A stretch of DNA of 14,357 nucleotides from Clostridiales bacterium. GTDB taxonomy: Bacteria > Bacillota > Clostridia > Oscillospirales > QAMX01. Where the stretch lies: the NCBI GenBank assembly GCA_016303065.1, contig JAEDMJ010000044.1:1-14357 (forward strand). The letters are read 5' to 3'. The notes under the pieces are model-generated. The model did not search any database, was not told where the DNA came from, and was given only the letters and a program-made list of their open reading frames with translations. This document shows, in pieces, positions 1-6,170 of this stretch; the stretch's first letter is position 1; every line of letters starts with the position of its first letter. The translations under genes and the position numbers were made by a program.

Positions 1-14
1 AACTGGTTTTCCTT

Positions 15-44
15 ATTATATATGACCAGCCGCGCCCCTGTCAA
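15..44 (-). promoter_or_regulatory. Sigma-A promoter pointing out of the left edge
   Basis: On the minus strand there is a perfect TTGACA (39-44) and a perfect TATAAT (15-20) separated by 18 bp, so transcription would begin near base 8 and run left out of the window. It implies another minus-strand gene just outside. The rest of bases 1-132 holds no gene. There is a small GCTCCGGAGC palindrome and a T-run, but no convincing terminator for the upstream hydrolase gene. Confidence 0.72.
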
Positions 45-132
45 TATGTCACAAAAAAATTTAATAATTTCCCCGGATTCTTAACATTTATCAACAGCCC
101 CGCTCCGGAGCTTCCTCCCGGCAGACAAAAGC

Positions 133-1035
133 TCAGCGTCCCACCGACGACAAAAGCCAGTCCAGATGGTTTTCCAGCTCTTTATCCGGAGTTTTCTTTT
201 CCATGAACCTGACTTTTCCCTCCGGGCTCCTGTCCATGGAAAAGCACCCGTTTTCGAGGACCTTCACGCGGTAGTTTTCCGAAAGTCCGTAAAACCTTCC
301 GCAGCCCTCAACGGCGAACTGGACGGCGGTGAGATCCCAGCTGTTCCGGCGCATTTTCGCTTTTGTGTAGTACCGGTACGAATCGCGCAGAGGGTCCCTG
401 CCTGCGTCGTCCGCTGAAAAGCCCGTAATGACCGAAGCTCCGACTTCAAATGGGGACAGGATGATCGGCGCTTCAAGCCTTGAAAACACCGTGTCCGCCG
501 CCGCCGCGTCGCAGACGACGTTGTACTCCGCCATCGTCTCCGTCCGGCTCCCCGCCATGGAAACAAGGCAGTGCAGCTTTCTTGCACAGAGCTCCGGCTC
601 CGCCGAAACGATCTCCGCCAAAGCGTTCATCTGGCCGATCGTGATGACGACAACGCCGTCGTCTTCCGAGTCCGAAAGCACGCCGCGGTAAACGTCCGCC
701 GAGTTTTCGACGCGGAGGCTTCCGCTTCGGAATCCGGCGGAATAGGTCTTTGCAACAGGCTCGTTGTACGTCCTGTGCTCCGGAAGAAATTCCCGGCTCA
801 TGAATCTTCCGAGCCTCACACCCTCCGTCCCGGCAAAGCGCACGATCGCATCCGTACACCCGTCGCCGAAGGGGTTGGACGTGCAGTTCACCGCCGCAGC
901 GATCTCAAATCCGTATTTCTGCGCGGCAAGACACAAAATCGCAATCGCTCCGGCGTCGTCACAGTCCGGCCCGATGTCCGTATCGATTATTACCCTTCTC
1001 GTTTTCACGCTCAGCGGCTCAAATTCTTTATACAC
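133..1035 (-). CDS. Nucleoside hydrolase-like protein (IUNH superfamily)
   Basis: This is a protein of about 300 residues of the inosine/uridine-preferring nucleoside hydrolase fold, which cleaves the N-glycosidic bond of nucleosides or related ribosides in the cytoplasm. The N-terminal calcium/ribose-binding Asp cluster is visible as DTDIGPDCDDAGA (residues 18-30), and a second conserved string AEYNVVCD (about 169-176) supplies the usual Asn and Asp. In the C-terminal active-site motif, where many family members have His-Asp, this protein reads SWDLTAV (232-238): the Asp is kept but Trp stands at the His position, so the substrate may not be a standard nucleoside. Length is normal for the family and there is no signal peptide. 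Two GTG starts are possible. GTG at 1035 lies 8 bases after the AAGGGGG ribosome binding site, while GTG at 1041 lies only 2 bases after it, so 1035 is preferred (1041 would add two residues). The gene has its own promoter and a long leader. Fold certain, substrate unknown. Confidence 0.85.
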   Translation of the reverse strand: MYKEFEPLSVKTRRVIIDTDIGPDCDDAGAIAILCLAAQKYGFEIAAAVNCTSNPFGDGCTDAIVRFAGTEGVRLGRFMSREFLPEHRTYNEPVAKTYSAGFRSGSLRVENSADVYRGVLSDSEDDGVVVITIGQMNALAEIVSAEPELCARKLHCLVSMAGSRTETMAEYNVVCDAAAADTVFSRLEAPIILSPFEVGASVITGFSADDAGRDPLRDSYRYYTKAKMRRNSWDLTAVQFAVEGCGRFYGLSENYRVKVLENGCFSMDRSPEGKVRFMEKKTPDKELENHLDWLLSSVGR

Positions 1036-1074
1036 ACTCACAGCCCCCTTACAAAGTTCTGCTTTTGGGAAGAT

Positions 1075-1170
1075 AAAAAAAAGTCCCCGTTCTTTGAAGC
1101 GGTTCGGCTCTTCCCCCCTTATCAGAGAGGCGCACGACCGTCTTGAACGGAGGCCCTTTTTAAAAATACC
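1075..1170 (-). promoter_or_regulatory. Structured 5' leader with terminator-like stem (hydrolase gene)
   Basis: The RNA between the promoter and the hydrolase start is about 130 bases. CTCCGTTC (1152-1145) can pair with GAACGGGG (1092-1085) in an 8-bp stem with one G-U. An outer AAAAAG/CTTTTT pairing can extend it, and a run of eight U follows (1082-1075). The enclosed 52 bases contain C-rich and G-rich tracts that can pair with each other (CCTCTC with GGGGGG, using wobbles). The U-run after a closing stem suggests an attenuator or riboswitch expression platform, but I recognise no known riboswitch core. Not folded computationally. Confidence 0.45.
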
Positions 1171-1175
1171 AGTAG

Positions 1176-1204
1176 ATTATACCACTGCAAAACCTGTCTG
1201 TCAA
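1176..1204 (-). promoter_or_regulatory. Sigma-A promoter of the nucleoside hydrolase-like gene
   Basis: On the minus strand TTGACA (1199-1204) and TATAAT (1176-1181) are both perfect and 17 bp apart. Predicted start is near 1169, leaving a leader of about 130 bases before the coding region, unusually long compared with the 25-40 base leaders of the next two genes. Confidence 0.85.
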
Positions 1205-1276
1205 CAGAAAATTTACGTCGTATTAACGGAATTTTCAGGATTCACAGGGAAATGCGTTCTTCTCTCTGCAGCAGAC

Positions 1277-1303
1277 GTTCCGGTCTCAGACCGTTGCCGG
1301 AAC
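1277..1303 (-). repeat. Inverted repeat over the stop codon of the ThuA gene
   Basis: GTTCCGG (1303-1297, read on the minus strand) and CCGGAAC (1283-1277) form a perfect 7-bp stem with a 13-base loop that contains the TGA stop. A competing CGGTC/GACCG stem lies inside. No U-run follows, so this is at best a weak 3'-end structure. It is the only hairpin I found between this gene and the next promoter. Confidence 0.35.
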
Positions 1304-1990
1304 CCAGCCGTACTGAAGCGGCTCAGTCGGAGCGGTGTACGCCCACAGGGCTGCGTTCTTGAGAACTTTTCTGACGGTAGGATCGTAATAGGTCGGGAAC
1401 GCCTCGTGGCCCGGACGGAAATAGAAGATCTTGCCCTTTCCGCGGTGATAGCAGATTCCGCTGCGGAAGACTTCTCCGCCGGTAAACCAGCTTATGAAAA
1501 CCGTCTCGTCGGGCTCCGGAATAATGAAATGCTCTCCGTAGGTCTCCTCCTGGGGCAGAATGATCTTGTCGCCGATGCCGTTTGCAATGGGGTGGCCCGG
1601 ATTGCAGTTCCAGAGTATCTCCTTGTCCCCGCTCTCGCGCCACTTGAGGTCGCAGGACTCCGTTCCCAAAAGCTTGCGGAAAATCTTCGACGCATGGCCG
1701 GAATGCAGAACGACAAGCCCCATGCCGTCAAGAACGCGGCGATAGACCTTTTCGACGACCGCGTCGCTCACCCTGTCGTGGGCGCAGTGTCCCCACCAGA
1801 AAAGGACGTCGGTCTTTGCAAGGACCTCGTCGGTAAGTCCGTGCTCCGGCTCGTCAAGAACCGCGGTTCCGACTTCAAAGCCCTCCGAGCGCAGATACTC
1901 GGCAATGGCGCCGTGCATTCCTTCGGGATATATCTTCCGGTACTTTTCTTCCCGCTCGTGAAGATACTCGTTCCAAATCGTTATATACAT
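1286..1990 (-). CDS. ThuA-domain protein (trehalose-utilisation-like)
   Basis: A 234-residue, single-domain, cytoplasmic protein of the ThuA family, which has a class I glutamine-amidotransferase-like fold and is linked to sugar metabolism. In rhizobia ThuA acts in trehalose/sucrose use, but the reaction of most members is not established. Family hallmarks are YPEGMHGAI (21-29), the WWGH segment (65-68), VVLHSGHASKIF (93-104) and FRPGHEAFPTYYDP (191-204), rich in conserved histidines, with no Cys nucleophile elbow of a true amidotransferase. The ATG start is supported by GGAGGTG about 9 bases upstream. The gene is monocistronic, with its promoter in the short gap after the zinc-ribbon gene's terminator. 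No sugar transporter or trehalose gene lies nearby, so its substrate cannot be inferred from context. Confidence 0.88.
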   Translation of the reverse strand: MYITIWNEYLHEREEKYRKIYPEGMHGAIAEYLRSEGFEVGTAVLDEPEHGLTDEVLAKTDVLFWWGHCAHDRVSDAVVEKVYRRVLDGMGLVVLHSGHASKIFRKLLGTESCDLKWRESGDKEILWNCNPGHPIANGIGDKIILPQEETYGEHFIIPEPDETVFISWFTGGEVFRSGICYHRGKGKIFYFRPGHEAFPTYYDPTVRKVLKNAALWAYTAPTEPLQYGWVPATV

Positions 1991-2022
1991 AGCTTTTTAC
2001 ACCTCCGGGTCAATTTTAATTT

Positions 2023-2051
2023 ATTATACCGCAACCGTTCCCGGATTGCAA
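2023..2051 (-). promoter_or_regulatory. Sigma-A promoter of the ThuA-domain gene
   Basis: TTGCAA (2046-2051) and TATAAT (2023-2028) on the minus strand are separated by 17 bp. The -35 box directly abuts the U-tract of the preceding gene's terminator. Predicted start near 2016 gives a leader of about 25 bases containing the GGAGGTG ribosome binding site. Confidence 0.75.
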
Positions 2052-2052
2052 G

Positions 2053-2081
2053 AAAAAACAAAACGGAAAGCGCCCGTTTCG
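2053..2081 (-). terminator. Intrinsic terminator of the zinc-ribbon gene
   Basis: On the minus strand CGAAACGG (2081-2074) pairs with CCGTTTTG (2066-2059), 8 bp with one G-U, around a 7-base loop. Six U follow (2058-2053). It begins about 8 bases after the stop codon, ending a one-gene transcript. Confidence 0.85.
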
Positions 2082-2089
2082 AAAAGCTC

Positions 2090-2491
2090 TCAGTCTTTCG
2101 GCATACTCTCCGGGGAGGCGGGCTCGATCGCAATGTGGTTGCTCCAGAAGCCCGTGCAGATGCGGGCTTTCACATATGCGTTCGGAAACTCCGGCGTGAC
2201 ATTTACCACAAGGTCATTGCATTTCCGCGTTGCGCCGCAGGTGCAGTGAAGCTTGTAGGAACCAAAGGGCAGCGGAATGCGGATGCTCTGTGTGTTTGCA
2301 ATGTGCCCGTAGGGTTCTCCGTTTATGTAAACGCCGTATCCGGCCGCCACTCCGAAGGGCGAGCCCATACGGTACATCTGAATCATGCCGTCTGATTTCG
2401 ACGCGACCGGCGCGCGGCACTTTGCGCACGCGGCGTCCCCCGCAATATCCTGTACCGTGCCGCAGCTTTTGCATTTTACTCTGTACATCAT
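2090..2491 (-). CDS. Small zinc-ribbon protein of unknown function
   Basis: A 133-residue soluble protein with no family I can name. Residues 1-28 form a zinc ribbon with two CxxC knuckles (Cys7/Cys10 and Cys22/Cys25). The rest looks like a compact beta domain: strand-like segments around VYINGEPYGHI (54-64) and IRIPLPFGSYKLHC (70-83) recall small 'ING...G' beta-sandwich domains in other Firmicute proteins. A second group of cysteines (83, 85, 91, 112) could bind another metal or be buried. There is no signal peptide or membrane segment. The first of two tandem ATG codons is chosen because GAAGGGG lies 8 bases upstream of it. The gene has its own promoter and terminator, which argues that it is real, but its neighbours give no hint of a function. 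Confidence 0.8.
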   Translation of the reverse strand: MMYRVKCKSCGTVQDIAGDAACAKCRAPVASKSDGMIQMYRMGSPFGVAAGYGVYINGEPYGHIANTQSIRIPLPFGSYKLHCTCGATRKCNDLVVNVTPEFPNAYVKARICTGFWSNHIAIEPASPESMPKD

Positions 2492-2523
2492 ATTTTTTAC
2501 CCCTTCGATTTCTGTTTTTATTT

Positions 2524-2553
2524 ATTATAACAAATTTTTCGTCAGAATGTCAA
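2524..2553 (-). promoter_or_regulatory. Sigma-A promoter of the zinc-ribbon gene
   Basis: Perfect TTGACA (2548-2553) and TATAAT (2524-2529) on the minus strand with an 18-bp spacer. The -35 box starts one base after the U-tract of the glnN terminator. Predicted leader is about 25 bases with a GAAGGGG ribosome binding site. Confidence 0.82.
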
Positions 2554-2554
2554 T

Positions 2555-2587
2555 AAAAAAGTCCGCATTCCGGCCGCATAATACGGA
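2555..2587 (-). terminator. Intrinsic terminator of the asnA-glnN operon
   Basis: On the minus strand TCCGTATT (2587-2580) pairs with AATGCGGA (2569-2562), 8 bp with one G-U, around a 10-base loop. One C and six U follow (2560-2555). It lies about 90 bases after the glnN stop and shares three bases with the larger hairpin just before it, so the two stems slightly compete. Confidence 0.75.
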
Positions 2588-2635
2588 AACGCCGCGCAGA
2601 GCCGGGGTGGGGAGAAGACTCTGTGCGGCGTTTCC
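2585..2635 (-). repeat. Long inverted repeat in the glnN 3' UTR
   Basis: Arms 2585-2601 and 2619-2635 are complementary over 17 bp (GGAAACGCCGCGCAGAG on the plus strand). The one irregular position is G-U if transcribed rightward and A-C if transcribed leftward. The 17-base loop on the minus strand is very C-rich (CUCCCCACCCC). No U-run follows directly, so it is not itself the terminator. It may protect the mRNA 3' end or be part of a 3'-UTR-derived small RNA. Confidence 0.7.
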
Positions 2636-2674
2636 TCTTGGAGAGAGTATATATGATTGAAGCTTGACCGGCGT

Positions 2675-4771
2675 TTATTTGACGCTGTAAAGGATGTCGT
2701 CGTAAGTCGGGAGCATCCAATGCTTTTTGCTGACAATCAGCTCAAGCTCATCAACGCAGGCCCGCAGCTCCGCCATTGCTGTGAAGACCTTTTCGCGGTA
2801 CTCGCGCGCTTCCTCGAAAAGATCTTTTTCGCCGAGCTTTACCTCTGCGACTGCATTTTCCAGGACTTCGAGACGTCCGTATACGCAGTCGGTCAAAGCG
2901 GCAATTCTCGACAGGCGCTTTGTTTCCATTGCACAGGGTATCGAAGGATCGACCGCGCGCTTTTCCGCGGCAATCCGCGAAAGCTCGTCTTCGTAACCCA
3001 GCGCAGACGGCAGGATGTACTTGTTTACCATATCGATCATGGTAAGCGCCTCGATGTTCAGTATCTTGCAGTAGTTCTCAAGCAGTATATTGCAGCGGGA
3101 ATACATCTCCGTCTCGGAAAAGACCCTGTGCTTTGTGAAAAGGGCAACGCTCTTTTCGGAAATGAAAGCCGGGAGCGCTTCCGGTGTGTTTTTGAGGTTT
3201 GAAAGTCCCCTTGCCTCGGCTTCCTTCACCCAGGATTCGTCGTATCCGTTTCCGTTGAAGATGATGCGGCGGTGATCCTTTATCGTCTTTCTGATTATGG
3301 CGCTGACGGTCGAATTAAAGTCTCCGCCCTTTTCGATCTCGTCGGCAAACTGTGAGAGGCTTTCCGCCACGATCGTGTTGAGGACAATGTTCGGTCCGGA
3401 AATCGAAAGCGTCGATCCGGGCATTCTGAACTCAAACTTGTTTCCCGTGAACGCAAAGGGGCTGGTGCGGTTGCGGTCCGTCGCGTCCTTCGGGAAGTGC
3501 GGAAGCACCGTGACGCCGATCTCCATCTGGGTCTTCGGATGCTCGGGGCAGGAAGTTCCGTTTTCGATCGAGTCGAGTATCTCCGTGAGCTCGTCGCCGA
3601 GGAAGATCGAAACAATTGCCGGGGGCGCCTCGTTGGCTCCGAGTCTGTGGTCGTTGCCCGCCGTGGCAACCGACACGCGGAGAAGCTCCTGATAATCGTC
3701 CACGGCCTTTATGACCGCGCAGAGGAAAAGAAGGAACTGCGCGTTCTCCCTGGGCGTGGACCCCGGCTCGAGAAGATTGATCCCGGTATCCGTGGAGATC
3801 GACCAGTTGTTGTGCTTTCCGCTTCCGTTCACGCCGGCAAAGGGCTTTTCATGGAGCAGGCAGACGAGCCCGTGGCGCGCGGCAACTGATTTCATAAGCT
3901 CCATGGTGAGCTGGTTTGCGTCCGTCGCCTTGTTGGCCGTGGAAAAGATCGGGGCAAGCTCGTGCTGGGCGGGAGCGACCTCGTTGTGCTCGGTCTTGGC
4001 GTATATCCCCAGCTTCCAGAGCTCATGGTCAAGGTCCGTCATATAGTCCTTGACTCGCTTTTTGATCGTTCCGAAGTAGTGATCCTCCATCTCCTGACCC
4101 TTCGGAGGTCTTGCGCCAAAGAGAGTTCTTCCGGTGTTTATAAGGTCAGGACGCTTGAGGTACACTTCCTTATCAATAAGGAAATACTCCTGCTCCGGTC
4201 CGACCTGGGCAACGACGCGGCGGGCGCTCGTGTTTCCGAAAAGTCTGAGAATTCTGATGGCCTGCTTTTCCAGAGCTTCCATGGAGCGCAGAAGCGGAGT
4301 CTTCTTGTCCAGGGCTTCCCCGGAATAAGAACAGAACGCCGTGGGGATGCAGAGCACCCCGTCCTTTATGAAAGCGTACGAAGTCGGATCCCACGCGGTA
4401 TAGCCCCGAGCCTCAAAGGTGGCGCGGAGTCCGCCGGAGGGGAAGCTCGAAGCGTCGGGTTCGCCCTTTACAAGGGCTTTGCCCGAAAACTCCATGATCG
4501 CGCCTCCGTCCCCTTCCGGACGGATAAAGCTGTCGTGCTTTTCGGCGGTTATCCCCGTCATCGGCTGGAACCAGTGGGTGAAATGGGTGGCGCCCTTTTC
4601 AACCGCCCAGTCCTTCATGGCGTTTGCCGTCACATTCGCAACGTCCAGATCAAGGTGGGTTCCTTCGGAGATGCATTTTCTGAGCGCTTTGTAGACGTCC
4701 CGCGGAAGCCTCTCCTTCATCACTTCGTCATTAAACACCATGCAGCCAAATTCTTCAGGCAAATTATTCAT
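2675..4771 (-). CDS. glnN: Glutamine synthetase type III
   Basis: This enzyme condenses glutamate and ammonia with ATP to form glutamine, the main ammonia-assimilating step. The 698-residue length and N-terminal extension mark it as type III (about 700 residues), not the 450-470 residue type I. Diagnostic strings are PSGGLRATFEARGYTAWDPT (111-130), GPEQEYF with metal-binding glutamate (191-197), EHNEVAPAQHELAPIF (261-276) and AGVNGSGKHNNWSI (312-325) in the ATP/glutamate site, and the C-terminal HWMLPTYDDILYSV. The open frame extends upstream to 4897 over the end of asnA. The ATG at 4771 is chosen because a strong GGGGAGGG precedes it by 7-8 bases and the type III N-terminus begins there. It lies 20 bp after asnA with no promoter between, so it is the second gene of the asnA operon and shares its leader control. 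Confidence 0.96.
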   Translation of the reverse strand: MNNLPEEFGCMVFNDEVMKERLPRDVYKALRKCISEGTHLDLDVANVTANAMKDWAVEKGATHFTHWFQPMTGITAEKHDSFIRPEGDGGAIMEFSGKALVKGEPDASSFPSGGLRATFEARGYTAWDPTSYAFIKDGVLCIPTAFCSYSGEALDKKTPLLRSMEALEKQAIRILRLFGNTSARRVVAQVGPEQEYFLIDKEVYLKRPDLINTGRTLFGARPPKGQEMEDHYFGTIKKRVKDYMTDLDHELWKLGIYAKTEHNEVAPAQHELAPIFSTANKATDANQLTMELMKSVAARHGLVCLLHEKPFAGVNGSGKHNNWSISTDTGINLLEPGSTPRENAQFLLFLCAVIKAVDDYQELLRVSVATAGNDHRLGANEAPPAIVSIFLGDELTEILDSIENGTSCPEHPKTQMEIGVTVLPHFPKDATDRNRTSPFAFTGNKFEFRMPGSTLSISGPNIVLNTIVAESLSQFADEIEKGGDFNSTVSAIIRKTIKDHRRIIFNGNGYDESWVKEAEARGLSNLKNTPEALPAFISEKSVALFTKHRVFSETEMYSRCNILLENYCKILNIEALTMIDMVNKYILPSALGYEDELSRIAAEKRAVDPSIPCAMETKRLSRIAALTDCVYGRLEVLENAVAEVKLGEKDLFEEAREYREKVFTAMAELRACVDELELIVSKKHWMLPTYDDILYSVK

Positions 4772-4791
4772 TTTAAGACCCTCCCCGTTTT

Positions 4792-5802
4792 TTAAAGAAG
4801 TTCGATTCCCGACTGCGCGCACTTTGCGGCAGTCCCGTCGTCCCAGATAGAAACCTGGACCTCTCCGATATGCGCTTTTCTGAGAAGCAGCATGCACAGG
4901 CGCGACTGTCCGATACCTCCGCCGACAGTCAGCGGAAGCTTTCCTTCAAGGAGATCCCTGTGGAAGGCGAGCTTTCTTCTTTCGTCCGCTCCGGCGGCGG
5001 TAAGCTGTCTGTCCATTGCGGCGGCGTCGACACGAATGCCCATGGAAGAAACCTCAAAGGCGCGGCCGAGAAGGCTGTTCCAGAAGACAATGTCGCCGTT
5101 CAGAGTCCAGTCGTCGTAATCCGGCGCGCGGCCGTCGTGCTTTTGTCCGGATTTCAGCGGGCCGCCGATCTGCATGATGAACGCGGTTTTGTGCTCTGCA
5201 AGGTATTTGTCCTCCCGCTCTCTCGGGGTGCATTCGGGCCACATATCCTCAAGCTCCTGGGTCGTCACAAAGCTCACGTCCGGACTGAGGCGTTCGCTTC
5301 CGAGCTCCGGATAAAGCCTGCATATGACCTCCTGCGCTTCGCAAATGGCGGAAACGATTTTCTGCACGGTAGCCTTGAGATAGCTTTCGGTGCGGTCTTC
5401 CTTTGTGATGACCTTTTCCCAGTCCCACTGGTCCACATATATCGAATGGAGGTTGTCCATCTCTTCGTCGCGGCGCACGGCGTTCATGTCCGTATAAAGC
5501 CCCTGGCCTGCGGGGAAGCCGTACTTTCCGAGGGCATAACGCTTCCATTTTGCAAGCGAGTGGACGATCTGTGCGTTCTTTCCGGTCTCCTTGATGTCGA
5601 ATTCGACCGGGCGTTCAACGCCGTTCAGATCATCGTTCAGTCCGGTTTCCGGCGCAACGAAGAGCGGCGCGGACACCCGGCAAAGATTCAGTTTTTCGGA
5701 AAGCCTGTCTTCAAACGCTCTCTTGAGAGCGCCGATGGCCTTCTGCGTCTCGTACAGCCCCAGCGCGGGGACGTAGCCTTCACATTTGATAAAACTGCTC
5801 AT
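4792..5802 (-). CDS. asnA: Aspartate-ammonia ligase (asparagine synthetase A)
   Basis: AsnA makes asparagine from aspartate, free ammonia and ATP via an aspartyl-adenylate. It is a homodimer with a class II aminoacyl-tRNA-synthetase-like core. The 336 residues match the family (about 330). Visible signatures are the motif-2-like RRDE (110-113), YVDQWDWEK (122-130), RAPDYDDW (225-232), VSSMGIRVD (251-259) and the motif-3-like GGGIGQSR (294-301). The ATG at 5802 has AGGAGG 9 bases upstream. It is first in the operon with glnN, so ammonia goes into both amide amino acids from one transcript. The transcript starts at a perfect promoter and passes a strong terminator-like hairpin about 30 bases before this start codon, suggesting premature termination under some nutrient condition. 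The N-terminal MSSFIKCEGYVPALGL is typical, so the start is secure. Confidence 0.96.
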   Translation of the reverse strand: MSSFIKCEGYVPALGLYETQKAIGALKRAFEDRLSEKLNLCRVSAPLFVAPETGLNDDLNGVERPVEFDIKETGKNAQIVHSLAKWKRYALGKYGFPAGQGLYTDMNAVRRDEEMDNLHSIYVDQWDWEKVITKEDRTESYLKATVQKIVSAICEAQEVICRLYPELGSERLSPDVSFVTTQELEDMWPECTPREREDKYLAEHKTAFIMQIGGPLKSGQKHDGRAPDYDDWTLNGDIVFWNSLLGRAFEVSSMGIRVDAAAMDRQLTAAGADERRKLAFHRDLLEGKLPLTVGGGIGQSRLCMLLLRKAHIGEVQVSIWDDGTAAKCAQSGIELL

Positions 5803-5828
5803 AACCGGTATCCTCCTGTTTTTTCAGC

Positions 5829-5879
5829 AAAAAATAAGAGCGCTGCAGGAACTCCGCATTCGGAGTCCGCAGCGCCTTT
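5829..5879 (-). promoter_or_regulatory. Leader attenuator hairpin upstream of asnA
   Basis: On the minus strand GCGCTGC (5875-5869) pairs with GCAGCGC (5846-5840), then GG/CC and ACTCCG/CGGAGT continue the stem with two single-base bulges to an AATG loop: 15 bp, mostly G-C. The upstream AAAG can add further pairs. UCUUA and then six U (5834-5829) follow. This has the form of an intrinsic terminator inside the 5' UTR, 27 bases before the start codon. The leader (about 85 bases) is too short for a T-box and lacks its conserved elements. The signal sensed is unknown. Confidence 0.7.
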
Positions 5880-5895
5880 GCTGTTCACAGCCAGC

Positions 5896-5924
5896 ATTAT
5901 ATCACTTCGTTTTTTCTTTGTCAA
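5896..5924 (-). promoter_or_regulatory. Sigma-A promoter of asnA-glnN
   Basis: Perfect TTGACA (5919-5924), 17 bp, perfect TATAAT (5896-5901) on the minus strand. The predicted start is near 5889, so the RNA begins close to GTGAACAGCAAAGGCG. A consensus promoter this strong fits control exerted after initiation, by the hairpin downstream. Confidence 0.88.
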
Positions 5925-6134
5925 TACCCCGCGAAAAGAAATTTTTTGTTTTTTCCGGCGGCGCCCCCGGGTCAAAAAAGCGCTTTATATATAAATAGAA
6001 GAACGCGCCCTCCGGCTTTCCCCTCCCGGGGCTTTATGCGGGGCTTTTCTCAATATATCTTTCCAAGAAAACCTCTTTCGCCGCTTTTTCTTTTGTTTGT
6101 CATAACGAATCGCAATCCGAACTTCAATTTTATC
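5925..6134. other. Central spacer between the divergent promoters
   Basis: These 210 bases lie between the two -35 boxes. They contain A/T tracts (including TTTATATATAAA near 5983-5994), a GC-rich block near 5957-5972 and a CCCGGGGC block near 6024-6036. I see no coding frame with a ribosome binding site, no tRNA and no clear operator palindrome. A regulator site for either promoter could be here but I cannot point to one. Confidence 0.5.
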
Positions 6135-6163
6135 TTGACAGATTATACCCATTGTGGCATAAT
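6135..6163 (+). promoter_or_regulatory. Sigma-A promoter of the purC operon
   Basis: TTGACA (6135-6140), 17 bp, CATAAT (6158-6163). The predicted start is 6169-6171, giving a leader of about 160 bases. I saw no further promoter in the gaps within the cluster, so it may drive everything from purC to carB. Confidence 0.82.
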
Positions 6164-6170
6164 ATTTCAC

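Noticed and set aside
45..132. Terminator after the hydrolase gene
   Set aside because: The GCTCCGGAGC palindrome is not followed by a U-run, and the T-run at 52-58 follows only a weak A/T stem.
1085..1150. Glycine or lysine riboswitch-like strings in the hydrolase leader
   Set aside because: Short resemblances (CUCUC...AGAG; AGAGGCGC on the other strand) occur without the rest of either consensus.
764..2395. A 543-codon + strand frame through the hydrolase and ThuA genes and the gaps between them
   Set aside because: It crosses two recognised minus-strand genes and a minus-strand promoter, has no ribosome binding site and no recognisable domain.
5803..5890. T-box riboswitch upstream of asnA
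   Set aside because: The leader is only about 85 bases. It has no specifier stem and no GGUGG-type T-box sequence, just a terminator-like hairpin.
5829..5890. ANTAR-type tandem hexaloop hairpins in the asnA leader
   Set aside because: The loops are AATG and TGAA in the best pairing, without the paired hexaloops having A at position 1 and G at position 4 expected of ANTAR targets.
5800..5897. Small ORF from the ATG in TATAATG to the asnA start (MLAVNSKGAADS...)
   Set aside because: The ATG overlaps the -10 box and lies upstream of the predicted start site, so it is not in the transcript. Only the downstream GTG version remains conceivable, and that is listed as a weak finding.
4870..5994. 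A 374-codon + strand frame antisense to asnA and its promoter
   Set aside because: Antisense shadow of asnA. It runs through the asnA promoter and leader and shows no protein motif.
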